Position numbers and translations under genes: made by a program
Source: Saccharopolyspora ipomoeae
Lineage (GTDB): Bacteria; Actinomycetota; Actinomycetes; Mycobacteriales; Pseudonocardiaceae
Assembly: GCF_029952525.1 (NCBI RefSeq)
Contig: NZ_JASAOF010000019.1
Coordinates: 56,880 to 120,879 of the forward strand
Direction: 5' to 3'
DNA: 64,000 nt
The notes under the pieces: model-generated
What the model was told of the DNA's origin: nothing
Databases searched by the model: none
The model's input: the letters and a program-made list of their open reading frames with translations, nothing else
Shown here: piece by piece, positions 17,677 through 25,788 of the stretch
Numbering within the stretch: position 1 is the first letter of the stretch
How the letters are laid out: every line of letters begins with the position of its first letter

Positions 17677-18012
17677 ATGAACGTCGAGCGCGCGCAAGAT
17701 CTGATCGGGACACCGGTTTTCGATCAGGATGGCAACCGGGTCGGCCGGGTCGGCAACGTCTACGTCGACGACCACACCAACCAACCCGAATGGGTCACGG
17801 TGCGGCTGGGCCTGCTGGGCATCAAGGAGACCTTCGTGCCGCTCGACGGCGCCACCAAGGCGGAGAACCGGCTGGAGATCCCGGTGACCCGCGCGACGAT
17901 CCGCAACGCACCCACAGTCGAGGCGATCGGCGGTCGGCTCACCGACACCGAGGGCCGCGACCTCTACGCCTACTACGGCCTCGCCGACGACGGGAGCGAG
18001 ATCAACTCCTGA
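17677..18012 (+). CDS. PRC-barrel domain protein
   Basis: 111 residues. The N-terminal 75 residues form a PRC-barrel: AQDLIGTPVFDQDGNRVGRVGNVYVDD, then WVTVRLGLLGIKETFVPLDG and LEIPVTRATIRNAP. The tail (TDTEGRDLYAYYGL) is the common actinobacterial extension. PRC-barrels occur in RimM, photosynthetic reaction centre H subunits and many small stress or RNA-linked proteins; the precise role of stand-alone copies is unknown. The ATG is preferred over the longer GTG-started frame from 17608. Its ribosome site lies within a long hairpin, suggesting structural control of translation. Confidence 0.85.
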   Translation: MNVERAQDLIGTPVFDQDGNRVGRVGNVYVDDHTNQPEWVTVRLGLLGIKETFVPLDGATKAENRLEIPVTRATIRNAPTVEAIGGRLTDTEGRDLYAYYGLADDGSEINS

Positions 18013-18061
18013 CCGCCTCGGCGGTTCGAACTCGCGGGCTCATGCGGAAGAATCCTCCGCG

Positions 18062-18472
18062 ATGGAAGCGCACAGCGAGCTCGAACTGCACATCACGGTC
18101 GTCGTCGGAGCCCAGGACGAGGCCTCGGCGCGGGAGGCCTGCGAGGGCCTGGTCAGACGGATCGACGGCCGGGTGATCACCGCCGCCGACTGCTCCGACG
18201 AGGAACCCGGCTGCTGGGCGCTGACCATGAGCCGCGGCACCGGCGAGACCGGCTGGCACGTGGCCGCGCTGTCCCGCGTCGTGCGCAACTTCCTGCGCGA
18301 GCTCGGGCCGGACTACGCCCGCCACCGCGTCGCCTGCGCACCGCCGACGGCGTGGTCGGTGGTCGACGACCCGGAGCTGGTCGGCGAGCTCGTCCCGGCG
18401 GGCGAGCGGCTGCTCATCGAGACGTGGTCGGAAGAGGCCGAGCGCGCCCCGCTGCCCAACAATCCACAGTAG
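18062..18472 (+). CDS. Conserved-looking actinobacterial protein of unknown function
   Basis: 136 residues, soluble, acidic. Strand-helix alternation is seen: ELHITVVVGAQDEASAREAC, a central WALTMSRGTGETGWHVAALS and a C-terminal WSVVDDPELVGELVPAGERL. I recognise no domain. Codon use matches real genes around it. It sits 50 bp after the PRC-barrel gene and may be co-transcribed. ATG at 18062 was taken as start; no better candidate exists. Confidence 0.6.
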   Translation: MEAHSELELHITVVVGAQDEASAREACEGLVRRIDGRVITAADCSDEEPGCWALTMSRGTGETGWHVAALSRVVRNFLRELGPDYARHRVACAPPTAWSVVDDPELVGELVPAGERLLIETWSEEAERAPLPNNPQ

Positions 18473-18611
18473 ACAACCGACTCAAACATGCCCGCCTGCC
18501 AAGACCGAACAATGATCAACAAGGGCGGCCCCCGGCCGCGCGGTGATCTTGCTCGGGCACTACGTTGTGCATCGTTACAGAGTCGTACCGCCCTGGGAGA
18601 GGACCACATCC

Positions 18612-18872
18612 ATGGCAGGCGTGGAAGAAGTTCGCGCGGGCATCTCGCTGGCCAACCAGAAGATGCAGGAAGGCGTCGCGGCCATCCAGCAGACCGCGCT
18701 CGTCCTCGAAGAGGCCCAGGCCGCGCTCTCCGGCGCCATCCAGGGGACCGCTCAGGACGAGATGCAGCACGCCTACGGCATGCTCGCCGAGGTCCTGCAG
18801 ACCCTCAGCGGAGCGCAGGGCACGCTGCAGGCGACGATCACCTCCACCGAGAGCTACGCCGGACGGCTGTAA
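18612..18872 (+). CDS. Small helical protein, WXG100-sized, first gene of FtsK-like operon
   Basis: 86 residues, almost all helical. Two long amphipathic helices (about 3-43 and 47-80; VEEVRAGISLANQKMQEG and DEMQHAYGMLAEVLQTLSG) are joined by a short glycine/threonine turn, the size and shape of WXG100/ESAT-6 proteins, but the W-x-G turn is absent. The C-terminus ends YAGRL. A good ribosome site (GGGAGAGGA) precedes the ATG. It is followed after 2 bp by a second small coiled-coil gene and then an FtsK-like ATPase, so a role as substrate or partner of that ATPase is inferred. Confidence 0.75.
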   Translation: MAGVEEVRAGISLANQKMQEGVAAIQQTALVLEEAQAALSGAIQGTAQDEMQHAYGMLAEVLQTLSGAQGTLQATITSTESYAGRL

Positions 18873-18874
18873 CC

Positions 18875-19126
18875 GTGTCCTCCCTCGACGAACTCCTCCA
18901 GGCGCTGCAGGAGATCGAGCGCAGGCTCGAAGAGGCGGGTGCCCACCTGGGCACCTGCCAGGGCAAGCTCGACGAGGCCCGGCGGGCGCTCGTCCAGCTC
19001 GACCCCGAGCACCCGGAAACCGTCCTGCCGCCGGGACTCCCCCGCACCCACGACCAGGTCGAACGGGCGCAGCGCATGATCGACCTGGTGCTGAGCACGA
19101 TCCGCGACTTCTCGACCCGCCTCTAG
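18875..19126 (+). CDS. Small coiled-coil protein, second gene of FtsK-like operon
   Basis: 83 residues from GTG at 18875, two bases after the previous stop. Helix 1 (SLDELLQALQEIERRLEEAG to ARRALVQLD, about 2-42) shows clear heptads. A proline-rich hinge (PEHPETVLPPGLPRT) precedes helix 2 (HDQVERAQRMIDLVLSTIRD). The hairpin shape resembles a secreted helical partner or an adaptor. No known domain is recognised. Tight spacing implies translational coupling to the 86-residue protein and probably a 1:1 complex, as with EsxA/EsxB, though no sequence identity supports that. Confidence 0.72.
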   Translation: MSSLDELLQALQEIERRLEEAGAHLGTCQGKLDEARRALVQLDPEHPETVLPPGLPRTHDQVERAQRMIDLVLSTIRDFSTRL

Positions 19127-19250
19127 GGCGCTCGAACCGGAGGAATTCCGTCCCACTGCGCGAGATTCGCGCTCACGCATGGGTTAGGCGGGGCTTACTC
19201 CTAGGTGGTACCTTGATCACGTTCCGTAACCCGGTGTCCGAGGGTGGCGT

Positions 19251-22082
19251 GTGGTGAAACGCAGTGACCGGCGAAGTCGCATCGAATCGGCCTTCGAGCA
19301 CCTCCGCCGCAGCATCTCCGACGCGCTCGGGGCCGCCGAGAACGCCCACCAGCAGGTGATCGACACCTGCGCCGAGCAGGAGCACGCGCTGCGCATCGCG
19401 CAGCTCGGCACGGCCGAGGCCGAGCGCGAACCGGAGCAGATCACCGACGATCCGGCCGACCCGCGGTTCCAGGCCGCGCTGACCCGCGCGCTCGCCGACC
19501 GCGACGAGATCTACCGGGACTGGACCGAGCAGGGCCCGCCGTCGCTGGAGAAGCTGGTCGAGTCCAACTCCCCCGGCAGCGCCTCGGAACCCTTCGACAC
19601 CTGGCTCGGGAGCTCCGGCGACGGCGACCCCGCCAACCCGCCCGAGCTGTGGCGCATCGGCACCGCGAGCGTGCCGGACTCCCCGCTGTCGCCGTCCTTC
19701 CCCGCCGTCGTCCCGGCACTGGACTTCGCGCACCTGCGCATCACCACCGACGAGGTGCCGGAGACCGCCGAGACGCTGGTGCAGAACCTGCTGCTGCGCA
19801 TCATCAGCCACTTCCAGCCAGGCCAGGTGCGGATCCACAGCTGGGACGTCGCCCGGCTGACCGGCACGCTGCCCGACCTGCACCCGCTCAGCAGCGCCGG
19901 ACTGCTCACCGCCCACGACCCGACGCGGCTCGGCGACATGCTCGACGCGCTCTCCGACCACATCAAGCGCATCCACTCCCACGCCCTGCTCGGCGAGCAC
20001 ACCACGCTGCGCGCGCTGGCCTCCGCGCACGGCAGGCGCAGCGAGCCGTGGCGGATCGCGGTGCTGTTCGGCAACGGCAACCCGCTGCGCGACGAGCAGC
20101 AGCAACAGCTCCAGCGGATCGCCCGCAACGGCCTGGCCTGCGGCATCCAGCTGATCACCGTCGACCTGCCGCTGACCGTCAACAGCTCCATCGAGTCCAT
20201 CACGCTGATCGGCGAGAACCGCGCGCGCACCAGCATGACCGGACCGGAAGCCGTTGTGGCGCTGGACGATCCGCCGACCCGCGGCCAGGCCGCCAAGGCG
20301 TGCGGGACGATCGCGACCGACTTCGAGTCGCGACGGGCCCGGGTGCGCACCTTCGACGACCTGATGCCGGACGAGCTGTGGCAGTGCCACTCGCGTTCGG
20401 AGCTGCAGGCCCCCGTCGGGTTCGACGAGGGCGAGGAGGTGTGGGTGCGGCTCGGCGACGCCAGCCCGCACACCCTCATCGGCGGTCCCAGCGGCTCGGG
20501 CAAGACCAACTTCCTCTACGGCATGCTCGGCGCGATGGCCGCCCGCTACTCGCCGGACGAGCTGGAGCTGTACCTGCTGGACTTCAAGGAAGGCGTGTCG
20601 TTCGCCCAGTTCACACCGGGCAAGCGCGACCCCAGCTGGTTGCCGCACGCCAAGCTGGTGGGCGTCAACGTCAACACCGACCGCGAGTTCGGCCTGGCGC
20701 TGCTGCGGTTCCTGGCCGACGAGATGCGAAGACGTGCCGACGTCGCCAAGCAGCACGAGGTCACCAAGCTCGAAGAGCTGCGCGCCGAGGACCCCGAGGG
20801 CCGCTGGCCGCGGATCGTCGCGGTGATCGACGAGTTCCAGTACCTGTTCGCCGACCGCGACCCGGTGACCGCGCAGGCCACCAAGCTGCTGGAAGACGTT
20901 GCGCGGCGCGGGCGTTCGCAGGGCATCCACCTGGTGCTGGCCAGCCAGGACGTCTCCGGCATCGAGGCGTTCTGGGGCAAGCCGGCGATCTTCGAGCAGT
21001 TCATCCTGCGCATCGCGCTGCCCAAGGCGCGGCGGGTGCTCACCGAGCACAACCAGGCGGCGATGGAGCTGCCGCGCTGGCACGCCGTGGTCAACCACGA
21101 GTCGGGTGTCAAGCACGGCAACGAGATCGCGCGCGTCCCGGACGCCACCGCCCGCGACACCTTCCACGAGCTGCAGCAGAAGCTGTGGAAACGGCGTTCG
21201 GCCGGTGCCCTGGCGCCCCGGTTGTTCGACGGCTCCAACCTGCCGAAGCTCTCCGCGCTGGAGGACTACCGGAAGCTGACGACGTCGGTGAGCACGCCGC
21301 GCGCGCTGCTCGGGCAGATCATCGACGTCGAGGGCACCGCCGCCGCGGTACGGATGTCGCGTTCGCCGGGCCGCAACGTCGCGGTGATCGGTTCGGTGCC
21401 CGAGGACACGACCAGCGCGCTGGGTGCGGCGGCGCTGTCGCTGTCGCGCCAGCACGAGCCGGGGACGATCCGGTTCACCATCGGCTCGCTGCTCGACGAC
21501 GTGGACGACGACGCGCGCGCCGTCGCCACCGAGCTGGAGGGACGCGGCCACCAGGTCGACCTGGTCGGGCTGGACGGGATCTCCGAGACGCTCGACGGCA
21601 TCGCCGCCGAGATCGGCGCGGGCGCGTCCCCGGTCCGGCACTGCGTGGTGCTCTACGCGGTCGACGCGGCGCAGACGACGCTGGAGCGCAAGGACCCCGT
21701 CACGCGGGCCTCCGCGCTGGACTCGCTGCGCACGATCCTCAAGCAGGGCCCCGAGTCCCGTGTGCACGTGCTCGGCTGGTGGCGCAGCGTGCAGCGGGTG
21801 AAGAACACCCTCGGCATGGGTCCGGTGGACGACATCGGCGCGTGGGTGGCCTTCGACGTGCACGGCCAGGAGCTCAGCGCCTTCGCCGCGGGGCAGCCGG
21901 TGAACTGGTCGCCGCGGTCGCGCCGCGGCCTGTTCTTCGACCGCTCGGTGCACTCGCGGCCCGAGGTGGTGCTGCCCTTCGACCTGGGCGGGGCGCCGGA
22001 GGTCCCGGCCCAGCGGTCGACCGAACCCGAGCAGCGCTCGGCGGAACCGGAAGCGGGAGTGCGGGAGGAAGCCGGTGACTGA
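19251..22082 (+). CDS. Soluble FtsK/SpoIIIE (EccC-like) ATPase with three ATPase-like domains
   Basis: 943 residues from GTG 19251 (GTG 19254 is equally possible). Residues 1-50 form a coiled coil. About 130-380 looks like a degenerate FtsK-type domain without a P-loop. The active domain follows: Walker A GGPSGSGKT (411-419), LYLLDFKEGVSFAQF, Walker B RIVAVIDEFQYLF (521-533), and ARRGRSQGIHLVLASQDVSG. From about 680 a third domain starts with GRNVAVIGSVPEDTTS, where a P-loop should be but lysine is lost. No membrane helix is visible, unlike FtsK or EccCa. The triple layout recalls T7SS EccC, yet no EccB, D or E gene is here. It overlaps the next gene by 8 bp. Confidence 0.85.
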   Translation: MVKRSDRRSRIESAFEHLRRSISDALGAAENAHQQVIDTCAEQEHALRIAQLGTAEAEREPEQITDDPADPRFQAALTRALADRDEIYRDWTEQGPPSLEKLVESNSPGSASEPFDTWLGSSGDGDPANPPELWRIGTASVPDSPLSPSFPAVVPALDFAHLRITTDEVPETAETLVQNLLLRIISHFQPGQVRIHSWDVARLTGTLPDLHPLSSAGLLTAHDPTRLGDMLDALSDHIKRIHSHALLGEHTTLRALASAHGRRSEPWRIAVLFGNGNPLRDEQQQQLQRIARNGLACGIQLITVDLPLTVNSSIESITLIGENRARTSMTGPEAVVALDDPPTRGQAAKACGTIATDFESRRARVRTFDDLMPDELWQCHSRSELQAPVGFDEGEEVWVRLGDASPHTLIGGPSGSGKTNFLYGMLGAMAARYSPDELELYLLDFKEGVSFAQFTPGKRDPSWLPHAKLVGVNVNTDREFGLALLRFLADEMRRRADVAKQHEVTKLEELRAEDPEGRWPRIVAVIDEFQYLFADRDPVTAQATKLLEDVARRGRSQGIHLVLASQDVSGIEAFWGKPAIFEQFILRIALPKARRVLTEHNQAAMELPRWHAVVNHESGVKHGNEIARVPDATARDTFHELQQKLWKRRSAGALAPRLFDGSNLPKLSALEDYRKLTTSVSTPRALLGQIIDVEGTAAAVRMSRSPGRNVAVIGSVPEDTTSALGAAALSLSRQHEPGTIRFTIGSLLDDVDDDARAVATELEGRGHQVDLVGLDGISETLDGIAAEIGAGASPVRHCVVLYAVDAAQTTLERKDPVTRASALDSLRTILKQGPESRVHVLGWWRSVQRVKNTLGMGPVDDIGAWVAFDVHGQELSAFAAGQPVNWSPRSRRGLFFDRSVHSRPEVVLPFDLGGAPEVPAQRSTEPEQRSAEPEAGVREEAGD

Positions 22083-22446
22083 GACGGCGGCGGAGCGCTA
22101 CCGCGAGCTGGCGGAGCTGGCCACGGCCGCGGGCAAGCAGATGCGCAAGCACGAGCGGGAGACCGCCAAGGACCTCGGTGAGCAGGTCGCGGCGGGCAAC
22201 CAGCGCAAGGAGGAGTCCGAGCAGACCCGCGACGAGCTGGTCGCCGAGCTCAAGGGGATCTGGAAGTCCGCGATGCAGGTCGTCTGGGACGAGCGCTGGC
22301 TGCGCTCCGACGGTGTTCCGGCCCCGGACCGCAGCGCGCCGGACGCCACGCCGATGGAGTCCCGCATCGCGGCCCACGAGGCCTACGACGCCCTCCGCTC
22401 CGCCATCGCCAAACCACGCCTCCCCCTCCCCCGCCGCCGCAAGTGA
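22075..22446 (+). CDS. Basic coiled-coil protein ending the FtsK-like operon
   Basis: 123 residues from GTG at 22075, which overlaps the ATPase stop and has GGGAGGA just upstream. Residues 5-65 are charged helix (TAAERYRELAELATAAGKQM, HERETAKDLGEQ). A short hydrophobic segment with tryptophans follows (GIWKSAMQVVWDERWLRS), then a linker and a basic end (PRLPLPRRRK). No family is recognised. Its place suggests an adaptor or nucleic-acid/substrate binding partner of the ATPase. Confidence 0.75.
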   Translation: MTETAAERYRELAELATAAGKQMRKHERETAKDLGEQVAAGNQRKEESEQTRDELVAELKGIWKSAMQVVWDERWLRSDGVPAPDRSAPDATPMESRIAAHEAYDALRSAIAKPRLPLPRRRK

Positions 22447-22504
22447 CCCGACCCCACGGCAGGTGACCCCACCCGGCGCGAACCGCCCTCCCCTCGCGAT
22501 GACC

Positions 22505-22554
22505 GCATTCCGACGGGCTGCGGCGTTCCGACGGGACGACGGCGTTCCGTCGGG
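22505..22554 (+). repeat. Three tandem 13-bp direct repeats
   Basis: GCATTCCGACGGG (22505-22517), GCGTTCCGACGGG (22523-22535) and GCGTTCCGTCGGG (22542-22554), spaced 18-19 bp apart in non-coding DNA after the FtsK-like operon. Confidence 0.7.
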
Positions 22555-22561
22555 TGCTCTC

Positions 22562-22649
22562 GTCACCAGGGGACAGTTCTTCCTCGAATCACCCATGATC
22601 AATGTCCGAAATGTCGGGACAGTTCTCACTAAAACTGTCACCTGGTGAC
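22562..22649. repeat. MITE-like element with 17-bp terminal inverted repeats
   Basis: Left arm 22562-22578 (GTCACCAGGGGACAGTT) and right arm 22633-22649 match as inverted repeats with one mismatch, 54 bp apart. Inside, 22618-22639 is a second palindrome (GACAGTTCTCA...AAACTGTC) closely related to the repeated palindromes at 36233-36634. Too small to encode anything. Confidence 0.65.
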
Positions 22650-22697
22650 CACCGCCGCCGCGGAGCCGTCGCACCCGGCGGCACTACGCTCGCCGTC

Positions 22698-23435
22698 GTG
22701 GAGGTGTTGGGGAGCGCGGCGGAGGTGGCCGCGGTGTCGCCGGATCTGATGCTGCGGTGGGCCGCTCAAGCGCTGGAGCCCGGGTATCCGCACGAGCGCG
22801 GGAGGGCCTGGCGGCGCGGGAGCGCGGTGGCGGTGTTCGCGCCCCGGTTGAACCGGTCCGATCGGCTCGTGCACGCCGGTGAGGTCGACGACGTGGTCGC
22901 GCTGCTGCGCGAGGTCCTGCCGACGGTGTCCGGTGAGAAGGTCCGGTTGCTGGCGGGAGCCCCGCTGGCCGCGCAGGTCGCCGAACGGCTCGGGACCGAG
23001 GTGCTGGCGACCTTCGGCTGGATGCACCTCGACGCCCCTCCGCCGCAGCGGCCCGTCCCGGGTGTCGAGTGGTTGACCGACGCCGACGTTCCCGCGATCG
23101 ACGCGCTGCTGCGCGAGGCCAACCCCGGCTCGTACCTGTTCCCCGACGACCCGGGTGCGGTGCGGTGGGCGGGGATCCGCGGCGCCGACGGCGCGCCGAT
23201 CTCGGTCGCCGGCGACTCCTGGCCCGCGCCCGGCCTGCGCTACGTGTCCGGGGTCGCCACTCGTCCCGACCACCGCGGCGAGGGGCTCTCGACCCGCGTG
23301 TGCACCTTCATCACCCGCGAACTCGCCCGGCTCGGCGACGTCGTGCTCATGGTCGACCCGGACAACGAACCGGCCCTGCGGCTCTACCGGGGTCTCGGCT
23401 ACCGGTACGCGGCGATCTCGGCTGGTCGCCGCTGA
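22698..23435 (+). CDS. GNAT-family N-acetyltransferase
   Basis: 245 residues from GTG at 22698. The first half is variable. The C-terminal GNAT core has GLRYVSGVATRPDHRGEGLS, where the R-x-x-G-x-G/A acetyl-CoA pyrophosphate loop reads HRGEGLS, then the helix RVCTFITREL, VVLMVDPDN and a final ALRLYRGLGY. It transfers an acyl group from CoA to an amine; substrate unknown. An extension to 22602 would read through the MITE-like repeat and is rejected. It converges on the AGPS-like gene. Confidence 0.82.
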   Translation: MEVLGSAAEVAAVSPDLMLRWAAQALEPGYPHERGRAWRRGSAVAVFAPRLNRSDRLVHAGEVDDVVALLREVLPTVSGEKVRLLAGAPLAAQVAERLGTEVLATFGWMHLDAPPPQRPVPGVEWLTDADVPAIDALLREANPGSYLFPDDPGAVRWAGIRGADGAPISVAGDSWPAPGLRYVSGVATRPDHRGEGLSTRVCTFITRELARLGDVVLMVDPDNEPALRLYRGLGYRYAAISAGRR

Positions 23436-23465
23436 GACGCCCGGCTGATCCGCGATCGACAGCCC

Positions 23466-25121
23466 TCAGTCGCGGATCAGCTTGCCCGGGTTGAGGATGC
23501 CGGTCGGGTCGACCGCCCGCTTGGCCGCCGCCAGCACCGACACACCGAGGTCGCCGATCTCCGCGCTCAGCCACGGCCGGTGGTCGACGCCGACGGCGTG
23601 GTGGTGGCTGATGGTGCCGCGCCCGGCGATGGCGTCGCAGGCGGCTTCCTTCGCGCGCTGCCACTGGCCGAGCGCGTGCTCGGAGTCGCGCGGCGCGAGC
23701 ACCGTGAAGTACAGCGAGGCACCGGTCTCGTAGGCGTGCGAGACGTGGCACATCACGATCGGCGGCCTGCTGCCGGAGTTGAGGTTGCGCAGCAGCGCCG
23801 TGCGCACGGCCGAGCGCAGCTCGCTGAGCCCGCTCCAGGTGGTGGCGGTCTCCAGCGTCTCCACGCACACACCCCGGTCGAGCAGGGCGTCGCGCTGCCG
23901 GGGCCCGGCGAACCGGTGCGACCGCCAGGACTCGCCGACCGCGCGGCCCAGCCGCACCGTCCGCACGTCCCGCAGGGCGCGGCGCGCGGCCGCCCGGCGC
24001 TGCTTGAGCTCGGTGCGGGAACCGGCGTCCCAGCCCAGCACCAGCAGGCAGGGGTTGCGAACGCCCTTGGCGCGCAAGAAGTTCCCGAGCGCACGTGCCT
24101 TGAGCTGACCCGACAGCGCGAGCTGCACCTCGGTCTCGTCCGGGTCCGACAGCCTGGTCACGTCGGCCGCCACCCGGTCCTGCGCGAGCGCGCGCACCGC
24201 GTCGCTACCGGCCTGCCAGCCGTCGACGACGAGCGCTTCGTAGCGGGTCCGGCGGGGTGCCGGCCGCACGCGCACGGCGACCTCGGTGATGACACCGAGG
24301 GCCCCCTCGCTGCCGATGGCCAGCTGCCGCAGATCGGGTCCCGCCGCCGAGGCCGGTGCGACGCCGAGCTTCCACTCACCGGCCGGGGTCGCCAGGCGCA
24401 CGCCCTCGACCATGTCCTCGAACCGCCCGTAACCCGAGGACGCCTGACCGGCCGAGCGGGTCGCGGCGAACCCGCCGATGGTGGCGCGCTCGAAGGACTG
24501 CGGGAAGTGCCCGAGCGTGAAACCGTGCGCGGCCAGCAGCGATTCGGCCTCTGTGGCGCGCATCCCGGCCTGCAGCACGGCGATCCGCGAGTCGGGGTCG
24601 AGGGAGACCAGCCGGTCCAGCCGCACGAGGTCGAGGGCGACGACGGCGCGCTTGCCGCCGCGCAGCGCGTCGACGCCGCCCACCACGGACGTCCCGCCGC
24701 CGAAGGGCACGACCGCGATGTCGTGGCGGGCGCAGACCTCCAGCACGCCCTGCACCAGCTCCGGTTCGGCGGGCAGCAGCACCGCGTCGGGCACGGCGAG
24801 CTCCGCGCCGTCGCGGCGGCGCATCAGGTCGCTGTAGGACATCCCGCCGGCCCGGCCCAGGCGCGCGGCGGCGTCGGTGAGCACGTGCCGCTCGCCCAGC
24901 AGCGCCTCCAGCTCGGCGCGCGGGGTGTCGTCGAGGGCGCTCGCGGGTACGTCGAGCAGGGACGACGGCACCGCCGGGGTGGTCGTCTCGGCGAGCCCGA
25001 TGCGGTGGCGCAGCCAGCGCATCGCGGCCGGGGACAGGTGCGCGGCGGCTGCCCCCGATGAGGTCCAGCTGCCGCGGAGGGTGTGTTCGATCTGGCCGTT
25101 CACGGCTAGAGTGTGACACAT
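23466..25121 (-). CDS. FAD-binding oxidase, alkyl-DHAP synthase (AGPS)-like
   Basis: 551 residues. The FAD_binding_4 domain has VPFGGGTSVVGG and FERATIGGFAATRSAGQAS, and the C-terminal cap has GTISHHHAVGVDHRPWL, the histidine-rich signature of alkyldihydroxyacetonephosphate synthases. These flavoenzymes swap an acyl for an alkyl group in ether-lipid synthesis, but bacterial relatives may act as other 2-hydroxyacid dehydrogenases. It is divergent from and overlaps by 2 bp the start of a TetR gene followed by glpD. GTG at VNGQIEHT is an alternative start. The link with glycerol phosphate is supported by context. Confidence 0.85.
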   Translation of the reverse strand: MCHTLAVNGQIEHTLRGSWTSSGAAAAHLSPAAMRWLRHRIGLAETTTPAVPSSLLDVPASALDDTPRAELEALLGERHVLTDAAARLGRAGGMSYSDLMRRRDGAELAVPDAVLLPAEPELVQGVLEVCARHDIAVVPFGGGTSVVGGVDALRGGKRAVVALDLVRLDRLVSLDPDSRIAVLQAGMRATEAESLLAAHGFTLGHFPQSFERATIGGFAATRSAGQASSGYGRFEDMVEGVRLATPAGEWKLGVAPASAAGPDLRQLAIGSEGALGVITEVAVRVRPAPRRTRYEALVVDGWQAGSDAVRALAQDRVAADVTRLSDPDETEVQLALSGQLKARALGNFLRAKGVRNPCLLVLGWDAGSRTELKQRRAAARRALRDVRTVRLGRAVGESWRSHRFAGPRQRDALLDRGVCVETLETATTWSGLSELRSAVRTALLRNLNSGSRPPIVMCHVSHAYETGASLYFTVLAPRDSEHALGQWQRAKEAACDAIAGRGTISHHHAVGVDHRPWLSAEIGDLGVSVLAAAKRAVDPTGILNPGKLIRD

Positions 25122-25138
25122 GGAGTCGGATTGTCACA
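25107..25138 (+). promoter_or_regulatory. TetR promoter with leaderless start and overlapping operator
   Basis: TAGAGT at 25107-25112 is a plausible -10 hexamer; the TetR ATG is at 25120, so transcription would begin at or next to the start codon. TGTGACA (25112-25118) and TGTCACA (25132-25138) form a perfect 7-bp inverted repeat across the start codon, a natural operator for self-repression and control of the divergent AGPS-like gene. Confidence 0.5.
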
Positions 25139-25788
25139 GCATCGATCGGGTCGAAGTGCGCTCCACCGGCACCGGGAGGCGCCAGGCGGCCAACCGCGTC
25201 GACGACGCCGACCTGCTCCGCGCGGCCCGCGAGTGCGTGCTCACCAACGGCGTCCGGCGCACCACGCTCACCGAGGTCGCCCGCACCGCCGGGGTCAGCC
25301 GGATGACGCTCTACCGGCGCTTCCCCGACGTCGGCAGCATGGTGACCACCCTCGTCACGGTCGAGTTCGGCGAAGTCCTGGAGCAGGCCCACCGGGCCGC
25401 GGGAACCGGTGACGCGCGGACTCGGCTGGTCAACGGCATGGTGCGCGGCATCAGGCTGCTGCACGAAGCCCCGCTGCTGCAACGGGTCCTCGACACCGAC
25501 GCCGAACTCCTGCTGCCCTACCTGGTGGAACGGCTGGGCAGCACGCAGATCGCCGCCGACGGGTTCCTCCGCGAGTTCCTGAAAGCCGGGCACGCCGACG
25601 GGTCGATCCGGCCCGGCGACGTCGCGGTGCAGGCCCGTTCGCTGCTGCTGCTGACCCAGTCGTTCGTCATCTCGGCCGGGCCGGCGAGCCAGGACCTCGA
25701 CCTCGACGCACTCACCGACGAACTCGCCCTCCTCCTCGACGGCGCGCTTCGACCCGAAGGCGCCCTCCAGCCAAGGAGCCCCGCATGA
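25120..25788 (+). CDS. TetR-family transcriptional regulator, upstream of glpD
   Basis: 222 residues. The helix-turn-helix is at about 30-72 (LLRAARECVLTNGVRRTTLT to VSRMTLYRRFPDVGSM). The ligand domain is helical and hydrophobic. The stop overlaps the glpD start (ATGA, 25785-25788), so it probably controls its own operon and the divergent AGPS-like gene. The ligand could be a glycerol-lipid metabolite; this is inference. Confidence 0.85.
   Translation: MESDCHSIDRVEVRSTGTGRRQAANRVDDADLLRAARECVLTNGVRRTTLTEVARTAGVSRMTLYRRFPDVGSMVTTLVTVEFGEVLEQAHRAAGTGDARTRLVNGMVRGIRLLHEAPLLQRVLDTDAELLLPYLVERLGSTQIAADGFLREFLKAGHADGSIRPGDVAVQARSLLLLTQSFVISAGPASQDLDLDALTDELALLLDGALRPEGALQPRSPA

Noticed and set aside
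18018..18040. GGTTCGAACTC, a T-loop-like string
   Set aside because: No acceptor, D- or anticodon stems can be drawn around it; it lies directly after the PRC-barrel gene.
19173..21953. Long minus-strand open frame opposite the FtsK-like gene
   Set aside because: Low-complexity product with no domain; explained as the shadow of a GC-rich gene whose plus frame has clear motifs.
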